The notes beneath the pieces were generated by a model. The model was not told where the DNA came from. It saw only the letters and a list, made by a program, of their open reading frames with translations, and did not search any database. The translations under genes and the position numbers were made by a program. From positions 6,867,786 through 6,931,785 of the forward strand of contig NZ_JAGIOO010000001.1 of NCBI RefSeq assembly GCF_017876755.1: DNA of 64,000 nt. Direction: 5' to 3'. Shown in pieces: positions 1 to 11,900 of the stretch (position 1 is the first letter of the stretch; every line of letters starts with the position of its first letter). The DNA is from Crossiella equi. GTDB taxonomy: Bacteria; Actinomycetota; Actinomycetes; Mycobacteriales; Pseudonocardiaceae.

Positions 1-3043
<3,043 letters not shown>

Positions 3044-3125
3044 AAAGTTGCTACGCGTCCACTGTGTGGTTCTGAAGGAACCAACCTGCACCGACTGTGG
3101 TGTGTGTTGATGGTTTTTTCATAGT

Positions 3126-3243
3126 GTTTCGGTGGTTATGGCGGAGGGGAAACGCCCGGTCCCATTCCGAACCCGGAAGCTAAGTCCTCCAGCGCCGATG
3201 GTACTGCATGCGTGAGTGTGTGGGAGAGTAGGACGCCGCCGAA
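3126..3243 (+). rRNA. rrf: 5S ribosomal RNA
   Basis: About 118 bases with the standard 5S pattern: a 5' GTTTCGGTGGTTATGGCGGAG segment, the central CCCATTCCGAACCCGGAAGC loop and the 3' segment GGGAGAGTAGGACGCCGCC, which pairs with the 5' end. It lies about 80 bases after the 23S end, as expected for an rrn operon. No tRNA is visible in the spacer. Ends are estimated from the terminal stem. Confidence 0.96.
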
Positions 3244-3255
3244 CAATCATTCGAG

Positions 3256-3295
3256 AGGGGCTTGTCCGCCGGTTAAGGTGGGCAAGCCCCTTCTT
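3256..3295 (+). terminator. rRNA operon intrinsic terminator
   Basis: Inverted repeat AGGGGCTTGTCC / GGGCAAGCCCCT around an 11-base loop, followed by TTCTTGTGTT. It sits just after the 5S gene and before the next coding region, the usual place for the rrn terminator. Confidence 0.85.
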
Positions 3296-3322
3296 GTGTT
3301 GTTGGTTGTTCGGGAGGATTTG

Positions 3323-5902
3323 GTGGTTTCAGACAGGCGGCCCGGCGAGGACCGTGGGACTGGCAGGCCGCGTGGCGACAAGCCGCCTTACGGCCGTACT
3401 GGTCACGGTGACCGGCAGGGATACGGAGACAACCGCAGGCAAGGCGGGTACCGAGACGCGCAGTCGGGTGACCGGCGTGAGCGCGGCGGATCCGGCTATG
3501 GCCGAGGCGGAGAGCGACAGGATCGGAACTTCGGTGGGGACTCGCCTCGTGGCGGGGGCTACCGGGGTGGCGACGGCTCGCGTGGTGGCTACGGCCAGCG
3601 CGATGACCGGCCGAGGTGGAACGACCGTCGGCGTGACGACCAGGGCGGCTTCCGCGGTGACCGCGAGGACCGCGGTGGCTTCCGCAAGGACGACCGCGGT
3701 GGTGACCGGCCTGGCTACCAGAAGCGGGACGACCGGCCGCGCCGTGACGGCAAGCCCGGGTTCCGCGACGGGCGGCCCGCCGAGTCCGGCGGTGGCGGGT
3801 TCCGGCGCGATGACCAAGGTGGCCAGGGTGGTTTCCGCGGTGACCGCGAGGACCGCGGTGGCTTCCGCAGGGACGACCGCGGTGGTGACCGTGGTGGGTT
3901 CCGGCGTGACGACAGGCCTGGGTTCCGCAAGGACGACCGGGGCGGGTTCCGTCGGGACGACCGTGGTGGCCAGGGCGGCTTCCGGCGTGACGACCGCGAA
4001 GGCGGCTACCGGGGCAACCGGGACGACAACCGTGCCGGCCAGGGCTTCAAGCAGGACCGTGGGTTCCGTCGGGACGACCAGGGCGAGCGCGGGGGCTTCC
4101 GCCGCGATGACCGTGGTGGCCAGAGTGGCGACCGCGGTGGGTTCCGGCGCGATGACCGCGGCGGTGACCGTGCTGGCTTCCGCCGGGATGACCGGGGTGG
4201 CCAGGGCGGCTTCCGCAAGGACGACCGCGGCGACCGTGGTGGGTTCCGCGGCGACCGCGATGACCGTGGTGGCTTCCGCAAGGACGACCGTGGTGGCTTC
4301 CGCCGGGATGACCGCGGCGGCCAAGGCGGGTTCCGTCGGGATGACCGGGGCGGTTTCGACCGTGGCGGTGACCGCGGGGGCTTCCGGCGGGACGACCGCG
4401 GTGGCCAGGGCGGCTTCCGGGGTGACCGGGAGGAGCGCGGCGGGTTCCGGCGTGACGACAAGCCTGGGTTCCGTCGGGACGACCGGGGTGACCGTGGCGG
4501 CTTCCGCAAGGACGACCGCGGTGGCCAGGACGGGTTCCGGCGCGATGACAAGCCCGCGTTCCGCAAGGACGACCGGGACGGGCCCCGCGAGGGCGGGTTC
4601 CGGCGCGAGGACCGTGGCGACCGGGGCGGGTTCCGTCGGGACGACCGCGGTGGTGACCGTGGTGGCTTCCGCAGGGACGACCGGCCCGGGTTCCGGCGTG
4701 AGGAGCGGCCCGACCGTTCCGGTGCCGACCGGCCGCGTTACGAGAAGCCCGCATACGCCGACCGGGAAGACCGGCCCGCGCGCGAGTTCCGGCACGGGCG
4801 CACCGAGGGCGACCGGCCGCAGCGGGACCGTCCTCGTGGGCGGGATGACCGCTTCGACGCCGGTGAGCTGCGTCGCGACCAGCTCGAGGAGCTCGTCGAG
4901 CCCGAGCTGCCCGCCGACCTCGACCCAAGCGAGCTCGACGCGGGTGTGCGCTCGGACCTGAAGACGCTGTCCAAGAGCCTGTCCGAGCTGGTGTCCAAGC
5001 ACCTGATCATGGCGGGGCGCCTCATCGACGAGGAGCCCGAGCAGGCGTTGGCGCACGCGCGGTTCGCGCGGCGGAAGGCGTCGCGGATCGGGCTGGTGCG
5101 GGAGGCGACCGGGTTGGCCGCCTACCACGCCGGGGAGTGGTCCGAGGCGCTGGCCGAGCTGCGTGCCGCGCGGCGGATGACCGGCAGCTCCGGGCACCTG
5201 GCCGTCATGGCCGACTGCGAGCGGGCCCTGGGCCGTCCGGAGCGGGCCCTGGAGCTGGCCAAGTCGCCCGAGGCCGGGCGGCTGAGCCCTGACGAGGCCG
5301 TCGAGCTGCGCATCGTCGCGGCCGGGGCCCGGCGGGACCTCGGTGAGCTGGACGCCGCCGTGGTCGCGCTGCAGGGTGCCGACCTGGACCCGAAGAAGCG
5401 GGACCCGTGGAGCGCGCGCCTGTTCTACGCCTACGCGGACAACCTCGCGGCGGTCGGGCGCACCGACGAGGCCATCCAGTGGTTCATCTCGGCTGCCGAG
5501 GCGGACGACGAGGGTGAGACCGACGCCGCCGAGCGTGCCATCGAGCTCGGGGCCGGGCCCGTTGTGCCGGTCGAGGAAGACCTCGAGGGTGATGCTGACG
5601 AGGCGGGCGACGTCGAGGGTGCTGAGGCCCGGGACGACGCCGCTGAGGGTGCCGAGGACGACGACGCCGAGGACGACGACGCCGAGGACGACGACGCTGA
5701 CAAGGGCGCCGACGACAAGGGTGTCGCGGACGAGGCCGTGGTCGTGGAGGCGCCCGCGGCTGAGGTCGCTGCGGCTGAGGGCACTGGAGCCGTTGAGTCG
5801 GAGACCGAGGTCGAGGCCGCCGGTGCGGACTCGGCTGAGGGTGCCGACAAGGCCGTCGAGGACAAGGCTGCCGAGGCCAAGGACGAGGAGAAGGGCCGGT
5901 AG
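3323..5902 (+). CDS. Arg/Gly/Asp-repeat protein with TPR-like domain (Rv1691-type)
   Basis: About 859 residues in three parts. Residues 1 to ~505 are a low-complexity, probably disordered tract of degenerate GGFRRDDRGG-type units (dozens of copies), rich in Gly, Arg and Asp and resembling RGG boxes that bind RNA. Residues ~510-750 are alpha-helical, TPR-like, with Ala/Leu-rich helix pairs; this matches the size and position of mycobacterial Rv1691. Residues ~755-859 form an acidic tail with a repeated AEDDD unit. The reading frame is open upstream into the 5S gene, so the start was set at GTG 3323, which has GGAGG five bases before it (TTG 3320 is an alternative). Six bases separate it from the HAD gene. 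The molecular role is unknown; RNA or ribosome binding is an inference from composition and its place after the rRNA operon. Confidence 0.8.
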   Translation: MVSDRRPGEDRGTGRPRGDKPPYGRTGHGDRQGYGDNRRQGGYRDAQSGDRRERGGSGYGRGGERQDRNFGGDSPRGGGYRGGDGSRGGYGQRDDRPRWNDRRRDDQGGFRGDREDRGGFRKDDRGGDRPGYQKRDDRPRRDGKPGFRDGRPAESGGGGFRRDDQGGQGGFRGDREDRGGFRRDDRGGDRGGFRRDDRPGFRKDDRGGFRRDDRGGQGGFRRDDREGGYRGNRDDNRAGQGFKQDRGFRRDDQGERGGFRRDDRGGQSGDRGGFRRDDRGGDRAGFRRDDRGGQGGFRKDDRGDRGGFRGDRDDRGGFRKDDRGGFRRDDRGGQGGFRRDDRGGFDRGGDRGGFRRDDRGGQGGFRGDREERGGFRRDDKPGFRRDDRGDRGGFRKDDRGGQDGFRRDDKPAFRKDDRDGPREGGFRREDRGDRGGFRRDDRGGDRGGFRRDDRPGFRREERPDRSGADRPRYEKPAYADREDRPAREFRHGRTEGDRPQRDRPRGRDDRFDAGELRRDQLEELVEPELPADLDPSELDAGVRSDLKTLSKSLSELVSKHLIMAGRLIDEEPEQALAHARFARRKASRIGLVREATGLAAYHAGEWSEALAELRAARRMTGSSGHLAVMADCERALGRPERALELAKSPEAGRLSPDEAVELRIVAAGARRDLGELDAAVVALQGADLDPKKRDPWSARLFYAYADNLAAVGRTDEAIQWFISAAEADDEGETDAAERAIELGAGPVVPVEEDLEGDADEAGDVEGAEARDDAAEGAEDDDAEDDDAEDDDADKGADDKGVADEAVVVEAPAAEVAAAEGTGAVESETEVEAAGADSAEGADKAVEDKAAEAKDEEKGR

Positions 5903-5908
5903 TACCTG

Positions 5909-6913
5909 ATGGGGACGTTGCTGGACGCGCACGACGCGCTGTTGCTCGATCTGGACGGCACCGTGTACCGCGGCGGGACCGCGGTGCCCGGGGCGCCGGA
6001 GGCCGTGGCCGAAGCGCTGCGGCGGGAACGTGCGGTCCGGTACGTCACCAACAATGCCTCCCGTTCCCCTGCGGAGGTGGCCCAGCACTTGCGTGACCTG
6101 GGCTTCCCCGCCGGGGACGAGGAGGTGAGCACCAGCTCCCAGGCCGCCGCCGCGGTGCTGGGGGAGAAGTTCCCCGCCGGATCGCCCGTGCTCGTGGTCG
6201 GGGCCCCGGCGTTGCGGGAGGAGGTGCGCGGGGTGGGCCTGGTGCCCGTCAGCCTCGCCGCCGACGAACCCGTGGCCGTGGTCCAGGGCCACTCACCGGA
6301 GACCGGGTGGGAGCGGCTGGCCGAGGCCTGCATCGCCCTGCGCGGCGGGGCCTACTGGCTGGCCACCAACATCGACGCCACCCTGCCCACCGAGCGGGGG
6401 CTGCTGCCCGGCAACGGGTCCATGGTGGCCGCGCTGCGGCACGCCACCGGGCTCGTACCCGAGGTGGCGGGCAAGCCCGAGCGCACGCAGCTCGTGCAGG
6501 CCGCCGCGTCCGCCGGAGCCGAGACCGCGCTCGTGGTCGGGGACCGGCTCGACACCGACATCCAAGGGGCCTTCGCCGCCGAGCTGCCCGCGCTGTGCGT
6601 GCTCACCGGCGTGGCCACACCCGAGCAGCTGCTCACCGCCGTGCCCGAGCAGCGGTGCCGCTACCTGTCCGAGGACATGAGCGGTCTGCTGCTGCCCGTC
6701 GAGCAGGTCGAGGTGGCCGTGCGCGAGGGCTGGCAGGTGCGCGTGGACGGCGACGTGCTGGTGCTCGCCGGGCAGGACACCAGCGGCGAGCCGCTGTCCG
6801 CGCTGCGTTCACTGTGCGCGGTCTGGTGGGCCGACCAGGGCGGTCCGGTGACCGTGCGGCCCGAGGGCGGCGAGGCCGAGCAGGCGCTGCGCAAGCTGGG
6901 TATAGCGTGGTGA
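5909..6913 (+). CDS. HAD-superfamily phosphatase (Rv1692-type)
   Basis: 334 residues. HAD motif I is LLLDLDGTVYRGG near residue 12 (DxDGT, nucleophile Asp), and motif IV is VVGDRLDTDIQGA, giving the class IIA cap arrangement of NagD/p-nitrophenyl-phosphatase-like enzymes. Rv1692 at the same place in M. tuberculosis is described as a glycerol-3-phosphate phosphatase, so a small sugar or glycerol phosphate is the likely substrate. ATG 5909 lies six bases after the previous stop. The stop overlaps the next small gene by four bases, so translation is probably coupled. Confidence 0.88.
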   Translation: MGTLLDAHDALLLDLDGTVYRGGTAVPGAPEAVAEALRRERAVRYVTNNASRSPAEVAQHLRDLGFPAGDEEVSTSSQAAAAVLGEKFPAGSPVLVVGAPALREEVRGVGLVPVSLAADEPVAVVQGHSPETGWERLAEACIALRGGAYWLATNIDATLPTERGLLPGNGSMVAALRHATGLVPEVAGKPERTQLVQAAASAGAETALVVGDRLDTDIQGAFAAELPALCVLTGVATPEQLLTAVPEQRCRYLSEDMSGLLLPVEQVEVAVREGWQVRVDGDVLVLAGQDTSGEPLSALRSLCAVWWADQGGPVTVRPEGGEAEQALRKLGIAW

Positions 6914-7065
6914 CCATGACGCCCGAACAGCCCGTCGCGGAGATCGACTCCGCGCTCGTCGGACTGGAAAACCTAGACGAGGTGCCGTTGGCCGAGCACG
7001 TGGCCCGCTTCGACGCGGTGCACACGGCGCTCACCTCGGCGCTGTCCACCATCGACAGGGTCTGA
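6910..7065 (+). CDS. Small conserved protein (Rv1693-type)
   Basis: 51 residues, starting at GTG 6910 inside the previous stop (4-bp overlap); ATG 6916 is an in-frame alternative. The product is acidic and predicted helical, with the core ALVGLENLDEVPLAEHVARF and a C-terminal TALTSALSTID segment. A gene of similar size, Rv1693, lies between the HAD gene and tlyA in M. tuberculosis, which supports this being real. The function is unknown to me. It ends five bases before tlyA. Confidence 0.8.
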   Translation: MTMTPEQPVAEIDSALVGLENLDEVPLAEHVARFDAVHTALTSALSTIDRV

Positions 7066-7070
7066 CGGCC

Positions 7071-7886
7071 ATGCCACGGCGGGTTCGGCTGGACGCCGAA
7101 CTGGTGCGGCGCGGGCTCGCCCGCTCCCGGGAACACGCGGTCGAGCTGGTCAACGCCGGACGGGTCACCGTGCGCGGCACCGTGGCCACCAAGCCCGCGA
7201 CCTCGGTGGAGACTGACGCGCCCGTGGTCGTCCGCGAGGACGCCGACGACCCTGGCTGGGCCTCGCGCGGCGCGCACAAGCTGCTCGGCGCGCTCGAGGT
7301 CTTCGGACCCCGGGGCCTGACCGTGCAGGGCCGCCGCTGCCTGGACGCGGGCGCGTCCACCGGCGGGTTCACCGACGTGCTGCTGCGCCACGGAGCCACC
7401 GAGGTCGTCGCCGTGGACGTCGGCTACGGCCAGCTGGTGTGGAAGCTCCAGACCGACGACCGCGTGAAGGTCCACGACCGCACCAACGTTCGCAACCTCG
7501 ACGCCGAGCAGATCGGCGGGCCGGTCGACCTCGTGGTCGCCGACCTGTCCTTCATCTACCTGCGCCTGGTGCTGCCCGCGATGGCCGCCTGCATGGGGCC
7601 CGACGCCGACCTGGTGCCGATGGTGAAACCGCAGTTCGAGGTCGGCAAGGAACGCCTCGGCGCCGGTGGTGTGGTGCGCGACCCCGAGCTGCGGGTCGAG
7701 GCCGTCACCGGGGTCGTGCGCTCGGCCGCCGAGCACCGGCTGACCCTGCGCGGCGTCACCGCCAGCCCGTTGCCGGGGCCCTCCGGCAACGTCGAGTATT
7801 TTCTCTGGCTTCGCCGGGGCGAGCCGCTGCCCGAGACTGAGAGCGAGACACTCGTCCGGACCGCGGTCGCCGAAGGGCCCCAGTAG
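7071..7886 (+). CDS. tlyA: TlyA rRNA 2'-O-methyltransferase
   Basis: 271 residues. An N-terminal S4 RNA-binding domain (about residues 1-60, start PRRVRLDAELVRRGLARS) precedes a FtsJ/RrmJ-like methyltransferase domain with the SAM loop LDAGASTGGFTDVLL. Residues fitting the Lys-Asp-Lys-Glu tetrad of this fold are visible in AHKL, ADLSF, MVKPQFE and NVEYF. In mycobacteria TlyA methylates 16S C1409 and 23S C1920 and makes ribosomes sensitive to capreomycin. The order HAD - small gene - tlyA - nadK - recN is the same as in M. tuberculosis. Confidence 0.95.
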   Translation: MPRRVRLDAELVRRGLARSREHAVELVNAGRVTVRGTVATKPATSVETDAPVVVREDADDPGWASRGAHKLLGALEVFGPRGLTVQGRRCLDAGASTGGFTDVLLRHGATEVVAVDVGYGQLVWKLQTDDRVKVHDRTNVRNLDAEQIGGPVDLVVADLSFIYLRLVLPAMAACMGPDADLVPMVKPQFEVGKERLGAGGVVRDPELRVEAVTGVVRSAAEHRLTLRGVTASPLPGPSGNVEYFLWLRRGEPLPETESETLVRTAVAEGPQ

Positions 7887-7903
7887 GTGGAGGTACACCG
7901 TCC

Positions 7904-8803
7904 ATGACCCGTGAGCTGCTGCTCGTGGTGCACACCGGCCGAGAGTCGAACCGGCGCACGACCGAGTACGTGGCGGGCCAGCTGCGCAAAGCCGGGCTGC
8001 TGATCCGGGTCCTCGCCGAAGAGGCCGCCGACATCGACACCGAGTGCTTCGACACCGTCGTGGCGCACACCGACGAGGCGGCCGAGGGCACCGAGCTGGT
8101 GCTGGTGCTCGGCGGGGACGGCACCCTGCTGCGCGCCGCCGAGCTCGCCCGCCCCGCCGGGGTACCCGTGCTCGGGGTCAACCTGGGCCGCGTCGGCTTC
8201 CTCGCCGAGGCCGACTCCGAGGAGCTGCACGAGGTCGTCGCGGCCATCGTCGACCGGACCTACCACGTCGAGAAGCGCATGACCCTCGACGTGATCGTGC
8301 GCCTCAACGGCACCGTGCTCGCCCGCGGCTGGGCCCTCAACGAGGCCAGCGTGGAGAAGAGCAGCCGGGAACGCATCCTGGACGCGGTGCTGGAGGTCGA
8401 CGAGCGCCCGGTGTCCGGGTTCGGCTGCGACGGCGTGCTCGTGTCCACCCCCACCGGCTCCACCGCCTACGCCTTCTCCGCCGGTGGCCCGGTCATCTGG
8501 CCCGACGTCGAGGCGCTGCTGGTGGTGCCCAGCAACGCGCACGCGCTGTTCGCCCGGCCCCTGGTCGTCTCCCCGGAGTGCCGGGTCGCGGTCGAGGTCG
8601 CCCCCGGCGGGCACCCCGCGGTGCTGTGCTGCGACGGGCAGCGCACCGTGGAGCTGCCGCCCGGCTCGCGCGTGGAGGTCACCGCGGGCGCGCTGCCCGT
8701 GCACCTGGTGCGCCTGAAGGTCGACCCCTTCGCTGACCGGCTCGTTCGCAAGTTCTCCCTGCCCGTGCACGGCTGGCGGGGCCCGGCCATCCCGCATCGT
8801 TAG
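7904..8803 (+). CDS. nadK: NAD kinase
   Basis: 299 residues; phosphorylates NAD to NADP. The diagnostic GGDGTLLRAAE motif is near residue 64 and the second conserved segment GCDGVLVSTPTGSTAYAFS is in the C-terminal domain. ATG 7904 is preceded by a purine-rich GGTGGAGGT ribosome site. It lies 17 bases after tlyA, in the conserved Rv1694-Rv1695-Rv1696 order. Length is normal for actinobacterial PpnK. Confidence 0.96.
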   Translation: MTRELLLVVHTGRESNRRTTEYVAGQLRKAGLLIRVLAEEAADIDTECFDTVVAHTDEAAEGTELVLVLGGDGTLLRAAELARPAGVPVLGVNLGRVGFLAEADSEELHEVVAAIVDRTYHVEKRMTLDVIVRLNGTVLARGWALNEASVEKSSRERILDAVLEVDERPVSGFGCDGVLVSTPTGSTAYAFSAGGPVIWPDVEALLVVPSNAHALFARPLVVSPECRVAVEVAPGGHPAVLCCDGQRTVELPPGSRVEVTAGALPVHLVRLKVDPFADRLVRKFSLPVHGWRGPAIPHR

Positions 8804-8850
8804 CCACCTCCCCGGCGCGAATGTCGGGGCGGCCCAGTAGTGTCTGGTGC

Positions 8851-10629
8851 GTGCTGGCCGAGATGCGCATCCAGAGCCTCGGCGTGATTGCCGACGCCAC
8901 CCTTGAACTGCACCAGGGCCTCACCGTGGTCACTGGTGAGACCGGTGCGGGCAAGACGATGGTGGTCACCGGGCTCCACCTGCTCTCCGGTGGCCGCGCG
9001 GAGGCCTCCCGGGTACGGACCGGGGCCGACCGCGCCGTCGTCGAGGGGACCTTCCAACTCACCGGTGAGGACGCCCGGGCCGGGGCCGCACAGGCCCTGG
9101 AGGTGGCCACCGAGGCGGGCGCCGAGGTCGAGGACGACGGCGGCCTCATCACCGTCCGCACGGTCAACGCCGACGGGCGCTCCAAAGCCCACCTCGGCGG
9201 GCGCACCGTGCCCGTCGGGCTGCTCGCCGAGCTGGCCGAACAGCTCATCGCCGTGCACGGCCAGAACGACCAGCTGCGCCTGACCCGCCCCGGCGAGCAG
9301 CGCGCCGTGCTCGACCGGTTCGCCGGCACCTCCATGGCCGCGCCGATCAGCGAGTACCGCGAGGTCCGCGCCGAGTGGCTGGCCGTCTCCCGCGAGCTCA
9401 CCGAACGCACCGAGCGCGCCCGCGAGATGGCCCGCGAGGCCGACATGCTCCGGCACGGGCTCGCCGAGATCGAGGCCGTCGCCCCGCAGCCCGGGGAGGA
9501 CGGCCAGCTCGTCGACCGGGCCCGGCGCCTGGCCGACGCCGACCAGCTCCGAGAGACCGCCGCCGGTGCCTCGCACGCCATGTCCGGTGCCGCCGACGGC
9601 GACCCCGACCAGCCCGGCGCGCTCGGCCTGCTCGGCGAGGCCCGCCGACGGCTGGCCGCCGCCGAGGACCCGGCGCTGCGCGACCTGGAACCCCGCCTGG
9701 CCGAGGCAGAGGCACTGCTCACCGACGTCGGCACCGAGCTCACCAGTTACCTGGAGCAGCTCGACGCCGACCCGGCCGAGCTGGAGCGCGTGCTCGCGCG
9801 GCAGGCCGAGCTGAAGCAGCTCACCCGCAAGTACGCCGCCGACGTCGACGGCGTGCTCGTCTGGGCCCAGGACGCGCAGGCGCGGCTGGCCGGGCTGGAC
9901 ACCTCCGAGGAGACCCTCGCCAAGCTGGCCAAGCAGCGTGACCAGCTCGCCAAGAAGCTGGCCAAGCTCGCGGGCACGCTCACCGCGATCCGCCGCACCG
10001 CCGCCGAACAGCTGGCCAAGGCGGTCACCGAGGAGCTCGCCGGGCTGGCCATGGCGCACGCCCGCATCGAGCTGTCCGTGCGGCCCAAACCCGCCAGCGA
10101 GGGCGAGGAGACCGCGCTCAAGGTCGGCGCCGAGCTGCTCTCGGCCGGACCGGACGGTGTCGACGAGGTCGAGCTGCTGCTGGTGGCCCACCCCGGCGCG
10201 CCCGCGCTGCCCGTGCACAAGGGCGCCTCCGGCGGTGAGCTGTCCCGGGTCATGCTGGCCATCGAGGTCGTGCTCGCGCACACCGACCCGGTGCCCACCC
10301 TGGTCTTCGACGAGGTCGACGCCGGGGTCGGCGGCCGGGCCGCGGTCGAGATCGGGCGGCGGCTGGCCAAGCTCGCCCGCACCCACCAGGTCGTCGTGGT
10401 CACCCACCTCGCCCAGGTAGCCGCCTACGCCGACCGGCACCTGCTGGTGGACAAGAACATCGGCGAGGAAGGCCTCACCCGCTCCGGGGTGCGCGTGCTC
10501 AACCACAACCAGCGGGTCGTGGAACTGGCGCGCATGCTCGCCGGGCTGGAGTCCACCGAGTCCGGCCGGGCCCACGCCGAGGAGCTGCTCGCCACCGCCG
10601 AGGCGTACACGCAGAGTTTGCGCCCCTAG
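8851..10629 (+). CDS. recN: DNA repair protein RecN
   Basis: 592 residues of an SMC-like ATPase in double-strand-break repair. Walker A is GETGAGKT near residue 30, the ABC signature is KGASGGELSRVMLAIE and Walker B is LVFDEVDAGVGG, with coiled-coil between. GTG 8851 was chosen because it gives the family N-terminus LAEMRIQSLGVI; ATG 8821 would add ten atypical residues. TAGTGT at 8838-8843 sits seven bases before the GTG and could be a -10 box for a leaderless transcript, although no good -35 is visible. I see no LexA-type box upstream. Confidence 0.94.
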   Translation: MLAEMRIQSLGVIADATLELHQGLTVVTGETGAGKTMVVTGLHLLSGGRAEASRVRTGADRAVVEGTFQLTGEDARAGAAQALEVATEAGAEVEDDGGLITVRTVNADGRSKAHLGGRTVPVGLLAELAEQLIAVHGQNDQLRLTRPGEQRAVLDRFAGTSMAAPISEYREVRAEWLAVSRELTERTERAREMAREADMLRHGLAEIEAVAPQPGEDGQLVDRARRLADADQLRETAAGASHAMSGAADGDPDQPGALGLLGEARRRLAAAEDPALRDLEPRLAEAEALLTDVGTELTSYLEQLDADPAELERVLARQAELKQLTRKYAADVDGVLVWAQDAQARLAGLDTSEETLAKLAKQRDQLAKKLAKLAGTLTAIRRTAAEQLAKAVTEELAGLAMAHARIELSVRPKPASEGEETALKVGAELLSAGPDGVDEVELLLVAHPGAPALPVHKGASGGELSRVMLAIEVVLAHTDPVPTLVFDEVDAGVGGRAAVEIGRRLAKLARTHQVVVVTHLAQVAAYADRHLLVDKNIGEEGLTRSGVRVLNHNQRVVELARMLAGLESTESGRAHAEELLATAEAYTQSLRP

Positions 10630-10715
10630 CCAGGTTGTCCCCCAAGGGTTGACGTGTGGGCTTTTCCCGGCGTGCCTGACCGCGGGCGCGCCGGGGCGGG
10701 CGCACCATCGCCCGT

Positions 10716-11900
10716 ATGAAGCTCACGGGCCTGCTCAACCGCACCAGTCAGTCCCTGCCTGGAGTCCACGGGCCGGCCAGGGTGGACCGCCGTACCGGCG
10801 ACCTGCTCCGCAGGCTCGGTCCCGGTGACATCGCCGTGCTCGACCTGCTCGACCTCGACCGCAGCACCGCCGACGCCCTGGTCAAGGCCGAGGTCGCCGG
10901 AGTGGTCAACGCCTCGGCCTCCATCTCCGGGCGCTTCCCCAACCTGGGGCCGGAGATCCTGATCAGCGCGGGCATCCCGCTGCTGGACGCCACCGGGCCG
11001 GAGCTGCTGCGCAAGGTCAAGGACGGCATGCGCCTGCGCCTGTTCGAGGGCGGGATCTACCACGGCGAGACCGAGCTCGGCCGCGGCACCGAACAGACCG
11101 CGGACTCCGTCGCCGACCAGCTCATCGAGGCCAAGGCAGGCATGGCCGCCCAGCTGGAAGCCTTCTCCGCCAACACCATCGAGTTCCTGCGCCGCGAACG
11201 TTCGCTGATCCTGGACGGCGTCGGCGTGCCCGAGCTGTTCGTGCCGATCAAGGACCGGCAGGTGCTCATCGTCGCCCCCGGCTACACCCACGGCGACGAC
11301 CTGCACAAGCTGCGCCGCTACATCCGCGAGTACCGGCCGGTGATCATCGGCGTCGAGGGCGCCGCGGACACCCTGCACGAGGCCGGGTACCGCCTGGACG
11401 TCATCGTCGGCGACCCTGACGGCATCGGCACCGCCACCCTCAAGGCCGGGGCCGAGGTCGTGCTGCCCGCGCAGATGGACGGCCACGCGCCCGGCCTGGA
11501 ACGCATCCAGGACCTCGGCATCGGCGCGGTCACCTTCCCCGCCTCCGGCAACCCCGAGGACCTCGCGCTGCTGCTGGCCTCCGCGCACGGCGCCGACCTC
11601 GTGGTCACCGTCGGCTTCCAGGCCACGCTGCACGAGTTCCTCGACCGGGGCCGCTCCGGCTCCAACCCCTCCACGTTCCTCACCCGGCTGCGCCTGGGCA
11701 GCAAGGTCGTCGACGGCCACGCCGTGGTCAGCCTCTACCGCAGCCGGGTCTCCATGCTCTCGGTGTTCCTGCTCGTCTTCTCCGCGATCGCCGTGCTCGT
11801 CGCCGCCATGGCCGTGACCAGCGTCGGCAGCACCTACGTGGACATCGGCGTCGAGTACTGGAACGACCTCCTCTCCTGGCTCAAGGGGCTGTTCACGTGA
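10716..11900 (+). CDS. steA: Cell-envelope division protein SteA (Rv1697-type)
   Basis: 394 residues. The central and C-terminal part resembles the thiamine-pyrophosphokinase-like fold (segments VLIVAPGYTHGDDLHKLRRY and VIVGDPDGIGTATLKAGAEV). One transmembrane helix lies near the C-terminus (about residues 345-368), just before the end. In corynebacteria SteA and SteB act together in cell separation with the RipC-FtsEX system, and the Rv1697-Rv1698 pair is conserved downstream of recN. ATG 10716 follows an 86-base gap, so a separate promoter is possible. The stop overlaps steB by four bases. Confidence 0.88.
   Translation: MKLTGLLNRTSQSLPGVHGPARVDRRTGDLLRRLGPGDIAVLDLLDLDRSTADALVKAEVAGVVNASASISGRFPNLGPEILISAGIPLLDATGPELLRKVKDGMRLRLFEGGIYHGETELGRGTEQTADSVADQLIEAKAGMAAQLEAFSANTIEFLRRERSLILDGVGVPELFVPIKDRQVLIVAPGYTHGDDLHKLRRYIREYRPVIIGVEGAADTLHEAGYRLDVIVGDPDGIGTATLKAGAEVVLPAQMDGHAPGLERIQDLGIGAVTFPASGNPEDLALLLASAHGADLVVTVGFQATLHEFLDRGRSGSNPSTFLTRLRLGSKVVDGHAVVSLYRSRVSMLSVFLLVFSAIAVLVAAMAVTSVGSTYVDIGVEYWNDLLSWLKGLFT

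Noticed and set aside
3044-3125. tRNA gene in the 23S-5S spacer
   Set aside because: The 80-base spacer has no cloverleaf or TTCGA-type T-loop in a suitable context.
3329-6292. A 987-codon open frame on the minus strand opposite the repeat protein
   Set aside because: It is the complement of the Gly/Arg/Asp repeat codons (Val/Ala/Pro/Thr-rich, no domains) and covers two real genes; it arises from GC-rich codon bias.
8800-8850. LexA/SOS box upstream of recN
   Set aside because: No sequence resembling the actinobacterial GAAC-N4-GTTC pattern is present, only a possible -10 box.
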